Positions 1-9,700 of a DNA stretch of 64,000 nucleotides are shown one piece after another (position 1 is the stretch's first letter; every line of letters starts with the position of its first letter). The position numbers and the translations under genes are program-made. Source of the DNA: Mogibacterium sp. (GTDB taxonomy: Bacteria; Bacillota; Clostridia; Peptostreptococcales; Anaerovoracaceae); NCBI GenBank assembly GCA_017431685.1, contig JAFRKO010000033.1:1-64000 (forward strand), in the 5' to 3' direction. The notes under the pieces were generated by a model. That model ran no database searches. It was given only the letters and a program-made list of their open reading frames with translations, and was not told the origin of the DNA.

Positions 1-1
1 C

Positions 2-2653
2 ACAGCAACAAATGATGCAAACGGCAATATCGTATTCCCGAAGATCGAGTACAGCCATGATTCAAAAGAATCGGATATTGGCACACACACATACACAGTA
101 AGCGAGACATCGACAGACGGAGACGGAATCACAGTCGATACCAATACTTACACAGTAACGGTAAAGGTAAGCGACAATGGTAACGGAACTCTGAAGGTCG
201 AGCCAAGCAAGAACTACGAATCACTTGACTTCATAAACACATATGAAGCAAAGGGCGAAATCACATTTGAAGGAACGAAGGCTCTCAAAGGACGTGAGCT
301 GACAGACGAAGATGTCTTCACATTCGAGATCACCGAAGGTGGAAAGACTGTAGGTACAGCAACAAGCGACGCGACAGGCAAGATCACCTATCCGACGATC
401 AACTACAAGATCAATGCGGATGATCCTACAGGAGATCTTGGTGAACACATTTACACAGTCATTGAAACTTCTAAGGATGGTAAGGGTATCACAGTCGATA
501 CCAAGACTTACACAGTAAAGGTCAAAGTATCTGACAACGGAGATGGAACCCTGAAGATCGAACCGAGCGACAATGCTAAGAAAGTTGACTTCGTGAACAC
601 ATACAGAGCGATCGGAGATGTAACCTTTGCAGGTAAGAAGACCATCGAAGGCCGTAAGATGACTGACAAGGACATCTTCACATTCGAGATCACCGAGGGC
701 GAAGGTGAATCTGCAAAGACCTGGACAGCAACAAGCGATGGCTCCGGCAAGATCACCTATCCGACTATCGGCTATGAGATCAATGCAGATGATCCTACAG
801 GAGATCTTGGTGAGCACACTTACACAGTCAAGGAGACATCGATAGACGGCAATGGCATCACAGTCGATACCAATACTTATGAAGTAAAAGTCAATGTATC
901 TGACAACGGAGATGGAACGCTTAAGGTCGAGCCAAGCGACAATGCCAAGGCACTCAACTTCGTAAACACATACGAAGCTAAGGGTGATCTTAATATCAAC
1001 GGCTTAAAGAATCTGAGGAATGGTAACCTGAAAGATAAGAAGTTCGAGGTCGAACTCGTTCAGGTCGATGAAAGACTTTTCCTTCCGGATAAAGAAAAAG
1101 TGATCGAAAAGGTTACAGTTCCTGCAAAGGACGAAGACGTAACTGTTGATGGCGATGACTCAAGTGCAAAATTCAGCTTCGAGACCATCACGTTCACAAA
1201 GAACAAAGACGGAAACGAAGAAGGGACCTACACTTACATCATCCGTGAGATCGTACCTGAAGGCGCAGTGAATGGAGAGAAGGACGGCGTCAGATACGAC
1301 ACCCACGAGGAGAAGATCATAGTTACCGTAACAGATAACGGCGACGGAACTCTGAAAGTAGTCAAGGATCCAAACAAGACTTACGACATCGAACTTCTCA
1401 ACTCCATACCGACAGTTCCTGTAAAGGATGTCCACAATGAAACGAAGAAAGTCCAGAAAGTCGACGGTAAGCCGGTAGCAGCCGGAGATGAGCTCAAATA
1501 CGAGATCACCTACAAAAACACGACCGGAAAGGCTGCAGATGTAACGATCTCGGATACGATCCCTGAGCACACTGCATATGTACCGGGATCAGCTAAGGTA
1601 GAATCCGGACCTGCAGCAGACAGTATCGATGACAAGAACGGTATCGTCTGGACATTCAAGGATTTCGCAGACGGAGCAGAAGTGAAAGTAAGCTTCAAGG
1701 TCAAGGTAGATGAGGATGTAAGCGGCGAGACTATAGTGAACGATGCAGAGGTCGATGACGGAACGAACAAGTACACTACAAACGAAGTCAGCAACCCTAC
1801 ACCTCCTACTAAGGACGTATTCAAGCCGGCAGACCCGAAGACATCGATCAACGGCAAGGAAGTAAAGCCGGGCGATGAGCTCACATACTCGATCACATTC
1901 AAGAACACAAAGGCTGAAGAAGTCGATGTGACGATCACAGATGTGATCCCTAAGTACACGACATATGTCGACGGTTCAGCAGACAAGGGCGGAAAGTATG
2001 ATACAGCTAAGAAGATGCTCACATGGGAAGTGAAGGCACCTGCAGCCAAGGGCGGCAAGGCCGGCGAAGTGACAGTGAGCTTCAAGGTAACAGTAGATGC
2101 AGACTCATACGGTCAGACACTCAAGAACGAAGCTGTCTTCAGAGAAGGTGCAGACGGTCCTGAGATGAAGACCAACCCTGTAGAGAACCCAGTGACCAGA
2201 ATACTGGTGATCACGAAGGATCTGAAGAACTTCGTACAGCACGGCGAAGACGTGAATGCTACATTCGCGTTCAGGATCACAGGCGACTCAGCAAGCAGAG
2301 GGGCTTACAACAACGTAGTCGCAATGGAATTCAGCGGATCAGACAGCAAGGAGCTGACCGTAAAGGGACTCCCGAGCGACATCAAGAACCTCAAGGTAGA
2401 GGAGATCGTAAGCGGCAACTACACACCATCGACAGACGGAGTGAAGCTCGACGCAGCAGACGGCAAGTACAAGGTGACATTCACCAACAAGTACGATGAC
2501 ACGAACTACAAGTCAGGAACGATCAACAACTACAAGAGGACCGAGAAGGGTAAGTACATAGCAGATGGTCAGGGAGATAAGAAGTCCCAGACACCAGGTA
2601 AGACCGCAGCAAATGCGGAGGGCAGTCCGGGAGACCAGGGAGTGAATAACTAG
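2..2653 (+). CDS. Isopeptide-domain surface adhesin/pilin-like protein (5' end outside window)
   Basis: The frame is open from the first bases, so the start and signal peptide lie upstream; 883 residues are visible. It begins with tandem FctA/Spy0128-like domains of about 115 residues (visible residues 1-80, 85-200, 203-325). Each complete one has a Lys in the first strand, a Glu in FTFEITE and an Asn in the closing FVNTY, the triad expected for an intramolecular Lys-Asn isopeptide bond. A more divergent copy follows (about 325-460), then two DUF11/isopeptide D2-like domains (about 469-600 and 600-728) and a last Ig-like domain. The C-terminus is hydrophilic (ends GDQGVNN), with no LPXTG, no membrane helix and no basic tail, so anchoring must be indirect. 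It is first in a run of five closely spaced secreted-protein genes. Role as a surface fibre or adhesin is inferred from the domains. Confidence 0.85.
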   Translation, partial: TATNDANGNIVFPKIEYSHDSKESDIGTHTYTVSETSTDGDGITVDTNTYTVTVKVSDNGNGTLKVEPSKNYESLDFINTYEAKGEITFEGTKALKGRELTDEDVFTFEITEGGKTVGTATSDATGKITYPTINYKINADDPTGDLGEHIYTVIETSKDGKGITVDTKTYTVKVKVSDNGDGTLKIEPSDNAKKVDFVNTYRAIGDVTFAGKKTIEGRKMTDKDIFTFEITEGEGESAKTWTATSDGSGKITYPTIGYEINADDPTGDLGEHTYTVKETSIDGNGITVDTNTYEVKVNVSDNGDGTLKVEPSDNAKALNFVNTYEAKGDLNINGLKNLRNGNLKDKKFEVELVQVDERLFLPDKEKVIEKVTVPAKDEDVTVDGDDSSAKFSFETITFTKNKDGNEEGTYTYIIREIVPEGAVNGEKDGVRYDTHEEKIIVTVTDNGDGTLKVVKDPNKTYDIELLNSIPTVPVKDVHNETKKVQKVDGKPVAAGDELKYEITYKNTTGKAADVTISDTIPEHTAYVPGSAKVESGPAADSIDDKNGIVWTFKDFADGAEVKVSFKVKVDEDVSGETIVNDAEVDDGTNKYTTNEVSNPTPPTKDVFKPADPKTSINGKEVKPGDELTYSITFKNTKAEEVDVTITDVIPKYTTYVDGSADKGGKYDTAKKMLTWEVKAPAAKGGKAGEVTVSFKVTVDADSYGQTLKNEAVFREGADGPEMKTNPVENPVTRILVITKDLKNFVQHGEDVNATFAFRITGDSASRGAYNNVVAMEFSGSDSKELTVKGLPSDIKNLKVEEIVSGNYTPSTDGVKLDAADGKYKVTFTNKYDDTNYKSGTINNYKRTEKGKYIADGQGDKKSQTPGKTAANAEGSPGDQGVNN

Positions 2654-2669
2654 AAAGGAGGTGGACAAA

Positions 2670-3155
2670 ATGAAAGCAGTAAAGAAAAGAACGATCCTGT
2701 TAGTAGTAGCGATAGCGCTTGTCCTCTCCATGACGGTAGGACTCACAATGGCATACTTCAGTGACAGCACAGCAGCGGAGGGTGGCATCCCAGTCACCCT
2801 CGGCGGCCAGACCACGATCATCGAGCAGCAGAACGATGACAACAAGGTCATCCAGATCAAGAACACAGGCGAGACAGACGTATTAGTAAGAGTAGCGGTA
2901 TACGGTCCGACAGCTATAAGCTATACAGGCGAAGGCTGGACAGACGGCGGCGACGGATATTACTACTATGACAGTATCCTCCCTGCAGGAAAGACATCAT
3001 CCAAGCTGACAGCTAAATGGGACATACCGGAAGACTTGGGAGATGACTACAGCGTAGTAGTAGTGCAGGAATCGGATCAGGTCGTGTATAACGCATCAGG
3101 CAGGATCGTGAAGCCTGAAGCAGACCCTGCATGGGCGCTGGTACCGAAGAAGTAG
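2670..3155 (+). CDS. TasA/CalY-like SipW-dependent secreted protein
   Basis: The protein has 161 residues. The ATG at 2670 is preferred over the GTG at 2661 because the GGAGGTG Shine-Dalgarno at 2657-2663 is correctly spaced only for 2670. The N-terminus is a basic and hydrophobic signal ending in TMAYFSDS, the hallmark of SipW-cognate signal peptides in the TasA/camelysin family. The mature part is a short beta-rich domain (ITV-type strands, VRVAVYGPT, a Tyr-rich GYYYYDS loop). TasA-family proteins form biofilm matrix fibres in Bacillus; here a fibre or pilus subunit role is inferred. It sits 16 bp after the isopeptide adhesin, and a SipW-type peptidase is encoded 2.6 kb downstream. Confidence 0.8.
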   Translation: MKAVKKRTILLVVAIALVLSMTVGLTMAYFSDSTAAEGGIPVTLGGQTTIIEQQNDDNKVIQIKNTGETDVLVRVAVYGPTAISYTGEGWTDGGDGYYYYDSILPAGKTSSKLTAKWDIPEDLGDDYSVVVVQESDQVVYNASGRIVKPEADPAWALVPKK

Positions 3156-3173
3156 GAAAGGAGGGGAAAAGCA

Positions 3174-3917
3174 ATGAAATTTAAAGGAACTAAACTTTCA
3201 AAGCGCACAGTTGCCCTCCTGGCAGCAGCAGTAGTAATGCTCGGATCGGGCGGAGTGATGGGAGCAAAGGCAGCGCCGAACATCACGGCAGACAGCCCGT
3301 ACGATGCGACACTGAGGCTGAACTCACTTGCAGTAGACATCACAGAGCAGGTAGCCGGAGGCAAGGAAGTGACAGTGTCGGACGGAGCATTCACACTGAC
3401 GAACGACAAGGCACTGAGCGTAGGCAAGAGATATGACGATGTGATCTCAGTAAAGAACAGCGGAGCGGCAGACGAGTACGTAAGAGTACTGGTGCGCAGA
3501 TACTGGACAGACGCAGAAGGAAAGAGACTGGACCTTTCGCCTGACTACATCGAGCTTATGGAAATGACAGGCTGGACGAAGGCAAAGGGAAGCAACGAAG
3601 AGTATTCGATCTACTATCTGACGAGCCCGCTGAAGAAGGGAGCAACGAAGGCGCTCTTCAAAGGCTTCAGAGTGAATGAGGCCGTAAAGACAGAGGGCAA
3701 GAAGATCATGATCGGCGACAAGGAATATGACAGCGACGAAGCGGCGGCAGAAGCAGCAGGAGAAGGCGACGTCATAACCTACACTTACACGTACAACGGG
3801 TGCAAGTTCAACGTAGAGGCAGAGGCACAGTCAGTACAGACACATAACTCGGCCGAAGCGATCAGGAGCCTGTGGGGAGTCGACGCAAAAGCAGTCGGCA
3901 TCACACTGGTAGACTAA
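3174..3917 (+). CDS. TasA/CalY-like secreted protein
   Basis: The protein has 247 residues with a strong GGAGGGG site ahead of ATG 3174. The signal peptide runs to about residue 33 (VVMLGSGGVMGAKAAP), in a style similar to SipW substrates. The mature domain resembles the TasA/CalY fold: paired strands around VISVKNSG and EYVRVLVRRYW, then a loop with YIELMEMTGW. It has no membrane anchor or sorting signal, so it would be released or polymerised. Position 18 bp after the previous TasA-like gene suggests two subunits of one extracellular structure. Assignment rests on motif style and context, not on a search. Confidence 0.7.
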   Translation: MKFKGTKLSKRTVALLAAAVVMLGSGGVMGAKAAPNITADSPYDATLRLNSLAVDITEQVAGGKEVTVSDGAFTLTNDKALSVGKRYDDVISVKNSGAADEYVRVLVRRYWTDAEGKRLDLSPDYIELMEMTGWTKAKGSNEEYSIYYLTSPLKKGATKALFKGFRVNEAVKTEGKKIMIGDKEYDSDEAAAEAAGEGDVITYTYTYNGCKFNVEAEAQSVQTHNSAEAIRSLWGVDAKAVGITLVD

Positions 3918-3930
3918 GGGGGTGGCAGAC

Positions 3931-4674
3931 ATGAAGAAAATGAGAAAGATCACAACGGTTCTGCTGGCCCTGATCATGATGGTGATGATGAGCCAGGCGG
4001 CATTCGCACAGGACAGGACAGCTAACGGAGGAGACTTCATCTTTGACGGAACAGACCTGTCATGGGACGAGGCATCGGGAAGCATCGAAGAAGCACTCTC
4101 GGGCCTGCAGCCAGGCGACAAGGTAACGATCAAGATCAGCTACCAGAACGACAGCGACGAAAAGACAGACTGGTACCTTAGAAACGAGGTGCTTGAGACA
4201 CTGGAAGACGCGAGCAATGCGTCAGGCGGCGGATACAGCTATAAGCTGACGAACCACGGCAAGACAGGCACACTGGATATCTTCGACAGCAATGCAGTCG
4301 GAGGCAGCGACGCATACGAGCCGGGCGGGATCGCAAAGGGCCTGAAGGCAGCGACCGACGCAACAGAGATGGAAGACTTCTTCTACATCGATACACTCGA
4401 GGCAGATGAGGGCGGATACACAGAACTGACAGTCGGCCTTGACGGCGAGTCACAGGCAAACGTATACGAGAACACAGCAGCAGAGCTGCAGCTGGAGTAC
4501 GCAGTAGAGGTAGAAGAGACAGAGGACGTATACAAGTACATCCGTAAGAAGGTGGACACAGGTGATATGACCAACATCATGCTGCCTGCAGCAGTATTCG
4601 CCGGAGCACTGGTACTGCTCGTACTGACAGTTCTGAGCTACAGGAAGGACAGAAAGGATGGTGAAGAGGCATGA
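3931..4674 (+). CDS. Secreted beta-rich protein with C-terminal membrane anchor
   Basis: The protein has 247 residues. The ATG at 3931 is chosen because AAGGGGGTGG at 3916-3924 lies at normal spacing from it, while the in-frame GTG at 3922 overlaps that site. A signal peptide ends at AAFAQD. The ectodomain (about 25-205) is acidic and contains a TasA-like segment (KVTIKISYQNDSDEKTDWYL). A single helix near residues 212-234 (MLPAAVFAGALVLLVLTVL) is followed by the basic tail SYRKDRKD, but there is no LPXTG, so it should stay membrane-bound. It is a good candidate for the cell-wall-proximal anchor of the fibre. Its stop overlaps the next start. Confidence 0.7.
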   Translation: MKKMRKITTVLLALIMMVMMSQAAFAQDRTANGGDFIFDGTDLSWDEASGSIEEALSGLQPGDKVTIKISYQNDSDEKTDWYLRNEVLETLEDASNASGGGYSYKLTNHGKTGTLDIFDSNAVGGSDAYEPGGIAKGLKAATDATEMEDFFYIDTLEADEGGYTELTVGLDGESQANVYENTAAELQLEYAVEVEETEDVYKYIRKKVDTGDMTNIMLPAAVFAGALVLLVLTVLSYRKDRKDGEEA

Positions 4675-5639
4675 TGAAAAGAATGCGTAAAACAGCCGTC
4701 CTGATGATGACGGTCTGCCTGATGCTGGGAACGATGGCAGTCAGCGTATACGCAGACTACGAGCACGAGCTGACAGTGAGCCCGGGCAACGGAACATTCA
4801 GTGACGGAACGAAGCTGAGCGGCGAGAGCATCACCGCTACAGACGGAGTCACAGGAACGATAACAGTGGGAGACAAGCAGGTCACAGTAACACCACCTGA
4901 TGAGGATCACTTCGTGACAGGCATCAAGGTGGCAGGCAGAGACAATGCGAGCGCGACGGTAGGAACAGTCACACTCAATGGCGAGGACGTGGACTACGTA
5001 GTAGCATACGGACTGAAATCCAACATGGTCGAGTATACAGTACAGTACACAGACCAGAGCACGAACACTGTAATGGAATCCGAGACCCACTACGGAGTCA
5101 TAGGCGAGAAGCCGGTAGTGACATACAAGTACTTCGAAGGCTATGCACCGAGCAACGCATACGCGATAACCGGAACACTCAAGAGCGATCCTGATGAAAA
5201 CGTCTTCGAGTTCCTGTACAACCAGGTAGACAATGAAGGCAACGTGATCACAGTAGTGACCGGAGGCGGCGGAGCCGGAGGAGCAGCTGGTGGCGCAGCC
5301 GGTGGAGCAGCTGGCGGAGCAGGAGCCGGAGCCGGCGGAGCCGCTGGTGGAGCAGCCGGAGGAGCTGCTGGTGGAGCAGGAGCCGCAGATGGTGGAGCTA
5401 ACATCGGAGACGGAGCTACACCTGCAGCAGAACCTGCAGAACTCCAGGACAACGACGTACCGACTACAGACAATCCGGAAGGTGAAGGCGAAGACGCTAC
5501 GGAAACGGAGATCGACGAGAACGAGACACCTAAGACCAACTGGGCTGCTATAGGAGGCGGAGCAGCAGCTGTGGCAGCTATAGCTGCAGCAGCAGTCGCA
5601 TTTGCTAGACGCAAAAGAGACGAAGAAGCCGACAAATAG
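4671..5639 (+). CDS. Secreted protein with MucBP-like region, Gly/Ala-rich linker and C-terminal membrane helix
   Basis: The protein has 322 residues and overlaps the preceding stop by ATGA (translational coupling). A signal peptide ends at VYAD. An Ig/MucBP-like region (about residues 110-185, ending EFLYNQ) is followed by a linker of almost pure Gly and Ala (about 198-243, repeated GGAAGGA), then an acidic stretch, a helix at about 291-311 and a basic tail (ARRKRDEE). No sortase signal is present. The flexible linker would hold the folded part away from the membrane. Last gene before the terminator at 5657, so it closes the surface-fibre operon. Exact function unknown. Confidence 0.7.
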   Translation: MMKRMRKTAVLMMTVCLMLGTMAVSVYADYEHELTVSPGNGTFSDGTKLSGESITATDGVTGTITVGDKQVTVTPPDEDHFVTGIKVAGRDNASATVGTVTLNGEDVDYVVAYGLKSNMVEYTVQYTDQSTNTVMESETHYGVIGEKPVVTYKYFEGYAPSNAYAITGTLKSDPDENVFEFLYNQVDNEGNVITVVTGGGGAGGAAGGAAGGAAGGAGAGAGGAAGGAAGGAAGGAGAADGGANIGDGATPAAEPAELQDNDVPTTDNPEGEGEDATETEIDENETPKTNWAAIGGGAAAVAAIAAAAVAFARRKRDEEADK

Positions 5640-5656
5640 CAAAAACTAACAACATA

Positions 5657-5700
5657 GGGGGATGTGATTATCTAAATCACATCTTCCTATTTATTTGTCT
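5657..5700 (+). terminator. Intrinsic terminator of the surface-fibre operon
   Basis: Perfect 8-bp stem GATGTGAT (5661-5668) / ATCACATC (5676-5683), extended by G-U and G-C pairs, then a T-rich tail. It lies 18 bp after the last gene. Confidence 0.75.
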
Positions 5701-5769
5701 TGAAATTATAATTGTTAGTGAATTCAGAGCTATTATCATAAATAATGAACGAATAGAAAGCGATTTGAT

Positions 5770-6408
5770 ATGAGCAGAGTTGAGAGGCATGCTGCCGAGG
5801 AAGCAGCAAGAATGCAAAATAGCAAAAAGGAAAACTTAAATAATGAAGCTTCATCCGGGAATGTTGTGAAGAAAAAGAGAAAAGGCAAACTTACACCTTT
5901 CGGCCGCTTTCTTGATATTATTGGCACGCTTATTATGCTTGCGGCTCTCGTTGCAAGTCTTGCTTTTACAATACCGCGTTTCATAGGCATGCAGACATAT
6001 GTAGTAGTGTCCGGGAGTATGGAACCGACTATTCCGGTGGGCAGTCTGGTTTATTCTAAGCAGGTGGAACCGAAAAAACTGGAGCAAGGTGATGTGATCG
6101 TATTCTACAGTAGTGATGCTTCACTGATGAAGGGCGGGGCAGCATCGAATGGTGCTATTCCTATTACACACCGTGTTGTCGAAAACCGCGTGGAATCATC
6201 TGAGTTAATTACAAAGGGAGATGCAAACGCAAATAATGACTTTACTCCGGTATCATATATAAATGTAGTCGGTAAGGTATCGGCTCATGTGCCGGGACTC
6301 GGCCTCCTGGCTGTGCCATTCGCTACGAGCATGGGAAAGATAGCCGTTGTGATGGTAATTCTGGCGGGATTTTTGCTTACAGAGGCCGGGAACAGAATGA
6401 GACGCTGA
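5770..6408 (+). CDS. sipW: SipW-type (S26B) signal peptidase I
   Basis: The protein has 212 residues. A long basic cytosolic head (about 1-47) leads to a membrane helix (about 51-73), then the catalytic serine motif SGSMEPTIP and the box ITHRVV. In that box His replaces the general-base Lys of ordinary bacterial signal peptidases; this Ser-His arrangement defines the SipW/eukaryotic-like class. A third box (TKGDANANND) and a C-terminal helix follow. SipW enzymes process TasA-type precursors, and two such precursors lie just upstream, so it probably matures this fibre. The gene has its own start region after the operon terminator and only a weak AGAAAG ribosome site. Confidence 0.9.
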   Translation: MSRVERHAAEEAARMQNSKKENLNNEASSGNVVKKKRKGKLTPFGRFLDIIGTLIMLAALVASLAFTIPRFIGMQTYVVVSGSMEPTIPVGSLVYSKQVEPKKLEQGDVIVFYSSDASLMKGGAASNGAIPITHRVVENRVESSELITKGDANANNDFTPVSYINVVGKVSAHVPGLGLLAVPFATSMGKIAVVMVILAGFLLTEAGNRMRR

Positions 6409-6448
6409 TAGCGGATGATTTGCCGTACAATTGAATAAAGCGACCAGC

Positions 6449-6486
6449 AGGGCAGCACTTTAAGTGCTGCTCTCTTATTTTTGTGC
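6449..6486 (+). terminator. Intrinsic terminator of sipW
   Basis: Stem GCAGCAC (6452-6458) / GTGCTGC (6464-6470) with a 5-base loop, followed by TCTCTTATTTTTG. Confidence 0.85.
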
Positions 6487-6616
6487 GGTTTTATCAGGTA
6501 CATGAAAGTCGATCTGAATGCAGGTACGTATTCTGACTGTCTCTGGAAGATGCTTCGGATACTTGCGTGATGCTTAAAGAATCATAAATCAAAAAGACGC
6601 AAAAATACATTATAAA

Positions 6617-6696
6617 AACGTCATTAAATAATAAATAATGACGTAAATAATGACGTTATTTCGTATATAATACGACCAGATAACAATAACGTTATT
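6617..6696 (+). promoter_or_regulatory. Promoter with four TAATGACGTTATT-like sites
   Basis: The -10 box TATAAT is at 6666-6671, with no good -35. Related ACGT-centred motifs occur at 6617-6626 (inverted, AACGTCATTA), 6636-6644 (TAATGACGT), 6648-6657 (TAATGACGTT) and 6685-6696 (AATAACGTTATT, a perfect 12-bp palindrome). Two sit where a -35 would be and one lies downstream of the -10, a layout expected for a transcription-factor array controlling the giant adhesin gene. The rest of the 6409-6735 gap holds the sipW terminator and AT-rich sequence. Confidence 0.55.
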
Positions 6697-6735
6697 AATT
6701 ACTTCATTATTTTTAAGAAAGGAGTTAGAAATCTT

Positions 6736-9700
6736 ATGAAGAAGAAACCGAGTCTTAAAAGGTTCATATCATTTCTTCTTTGTGCGGCGATGGTATTTAC
6801 TTATATGCCGTCCACGTTTTTCTATGCGTTTGCAGATGACGGGACAGCTGAGAGCAATCCATCTGTAGAGCAGCCTGATACTGCTCCTGCATCTGCTAAG
6901 GAAAAAAATGATGGAGCCGAAAAAGACGCTCCTGACACAACGGTTACGGAAGCTAAAAGCGAACCGGAGCCGGTTGCTGTCAGAGAGGAGCCGGTTGTGG
7001 TCCCTAAAGAGACCGTAACCAGCGAACCTGAAGCGTCTGGCAACGAAACACGTGCCGGACCGGCTGAAGAAGCCAAAAAAGAGCAGGCAGTAGAAGAAAC
7101 TGTAAATGATGCTCCGGCTACTGAAGCCAAAAATGAGGCGGCAGAAAACGCAGAGACAAAAGCCGAAGAAGAGCCTGTACTCAGATCCGAAGGATCCGAA
7201 GCAGCTGAAGAAAACGTCAAAACTGAGGAAACAGTAGAAGCTGCAGAAACAGCAAACGCTGGAGAAGCAGTAGAAACTGCAGAAACAGCAAACGCTGGAG
7301 AAGCAGCAAAAGCTGAAAATGCAACAAAGGCTGAAGAAGCAGTAGAAGCTGCAGAAACAGCAAACGCTGGAGAAGCAGCAAAAGCTGAAAATGCAACAAA
7401 GGCTGAAGAAGCAGCAAAGACTGAAAATGCAGCAAAAACTGATGAATCAGATAAAGACAAAAAAGATGCAGAGGAACCTAAAGAAAAAGAGGAAGAGGTC
7501 AAGACCTATAAAGTCACTTTCTACGACAGAGACGCGGATGTGTACAAGATCGTAAAAGTTGAAGAGGGTAAGGCTATCGGATCTGCAATGCCGTCTGTTA
7601 TTGCGCGTCCGGACTACAAAGCCTATTGGGCTATCGGTACAATAGTACCAGGCAGCCAGGGACCTCAGATCAAGGTAACAGGAAGCAGAATCGACAGCAG
7701 CTATGTACCAAAAGCTGATACAGAAGTAGTTCCTGACTATGATCAGATCTCATTCACCGTAAAGTTTTACAAGAATGAAGAAAAGACTGAGATCCTTGAA
7801 ACAAAAAAAGTCACTGCAGACTCAAACTACAGCGTAAATGACATTCCTAAGGTTCCTGCCAGGGAAGGGCATTCCGGCAAGTGGTTCTACAGCGGCGGAA
7901 ATTTCGATAACACTGTCAGTGTCGACAGAGACACAGAAGTATGGCCAGTGTACGATCAGAGCATATTCCACGTCACCTTTAAGGTAGAAGGCGAGGAATA
8001 CCAGAAGGATACTTATTACTCCGGCGACAGACTGACACTCCCGTCAGCTCCTGTAGTCGAAGGAAAGGACTTCGAAGGATGGTATGCCGGCGATAATAAG
8101 TATGAAGGCGGGGAGGAGGTCAATTCGGATCTCACACTCGTTGCAAAATTTAAAAATCAGTTCAACGTCATATTCGTAGTCGAAAAAGAAGGCCAGGATC
8201 TGGAGAGACTTACGCAGTACTTCAGAAGCGAAGGCGAGGCTATCGGAACCATGCCTGAGGATCCGTTCATTGCGGGAATGATCTTCACAAAGTGGGTAGA
8301 TGAGGCCGGCAAAGAAGTAACAGCAGATACAGTAGTCAAAGGCGACATGCTTGTTAAAGCAGAATTTATCGCAATCGATGTTTATACGGTCACTGCTGAA
8401 TACTTCTATCTGAATGACAGCGGCGAAGAAGTTATCTTCAACACTGATGTGACTGAGATTGAAGCTGATGATCTGCCTTACACAATCACTGCTCCGTCAA
8501 CAACACAGACCAGCGGTGACGAAGTAGCAGGCTCTCCGATCTACTATCCGGAGACACCAGTCGTTGAAATAACAACTGACGACTTTAAAGATTCTGACAA
8601 ATGCACAGTCAGATTTAAGTATGTAGCATATACAGCGTTATACGATACTGTCTATATGCTCAAAGATCTTGAGGGCGAGGGATACACAGAAATTCCTGGC
8701 TCAAGAGTATCAGATATCAGGGGCGTACTTAACAGCTATGTAACTCCGGAGGTCAAGACTTTTGATTTCGCGGTACTCGAGCTGGCAGAAGGCGCTAATA
8801 TCGAGACATCCGGTCAGGATGGACAGCCTAAACAGGAGTTAAAGGTTTATTACACAAGAAAGAATTTCCAGCTTACATATGAGACAAATGGCGGCAGCTA
8901 CGTTGCAGGCAAAACAGCCCCTTATGGAGCATCCGTTGCGCTTCCTGCAAACAACCCTACAAAAGAGGGATATGTATTTGAAGGCTGGTACAGCGATGCA
9001 GAGCTGAATGAAAGAGTAACAGGCTCCGTGACGCTCAATGAAGATACTACGCTTTATGCTAAATGGACAGGAGCAAGAGTCAATTATACTATCGTATATA
9101 TGTTCGAAAAGTATAATGATACAGGAACTGCTTCATCATATGTGTATGACAATTCCAGAAACGGTTCGGGCAATGTAGGAACTACAGTCAGAGCCAACAG
9201 TGCACCTGCCATAACAAGAACGGGATGGGAAGCCGATACAGATAAAAACGCAGCGTCAAGCGTTGTGATCGCTGCAGACGGGTCTTCGGTACTCTACGTA
9301 TACTACAAGCTGAGAACGTATACACTCTCGTTCAACCGTGACGGTGTTGGCTGGATCATCAGACCGAACGGAACAACAACGACAGGCACATATTCATTCA
9401 CAACAAAGATAGGTGAAGATATTTCCTCGAAATGGCCTTCTGCTGATAGTAACAACTGGTATTTCACTGGCTGGCAGAAGAATGGCCAGGGCACAAGATA
9501 TATCACGAAACAGCTCATAATGAATACTGAGCTTCTCCCAACAAATGGAACGTCAGTGACATATTATGCAGACTGGGTATATGATGCTAACCAGTATACT
9601 GTAAACTACTATTTCCAGAATGCAGATGATAATGGGTATACAAGATCTGAAACATACAGTCAGACTTATTATTCAAACTCAAACGGTTTGAACCCGAAGA

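Noticed and set aside
4638..5642. Long minus-strand frame opposite the Gly/Ala protein
   Set aside because: It covers the whole real gene, is Ser/Cys-rich because of the GC-rich linker, and has no start context.
5745..5756. Mini-frame ATGAACGAATAG before sipW, the same 12-mer as at 26625
   Set aside because: Before sipW it is not in phase with the gene and looks coincidental; only the 26625 copy continues into a protein.
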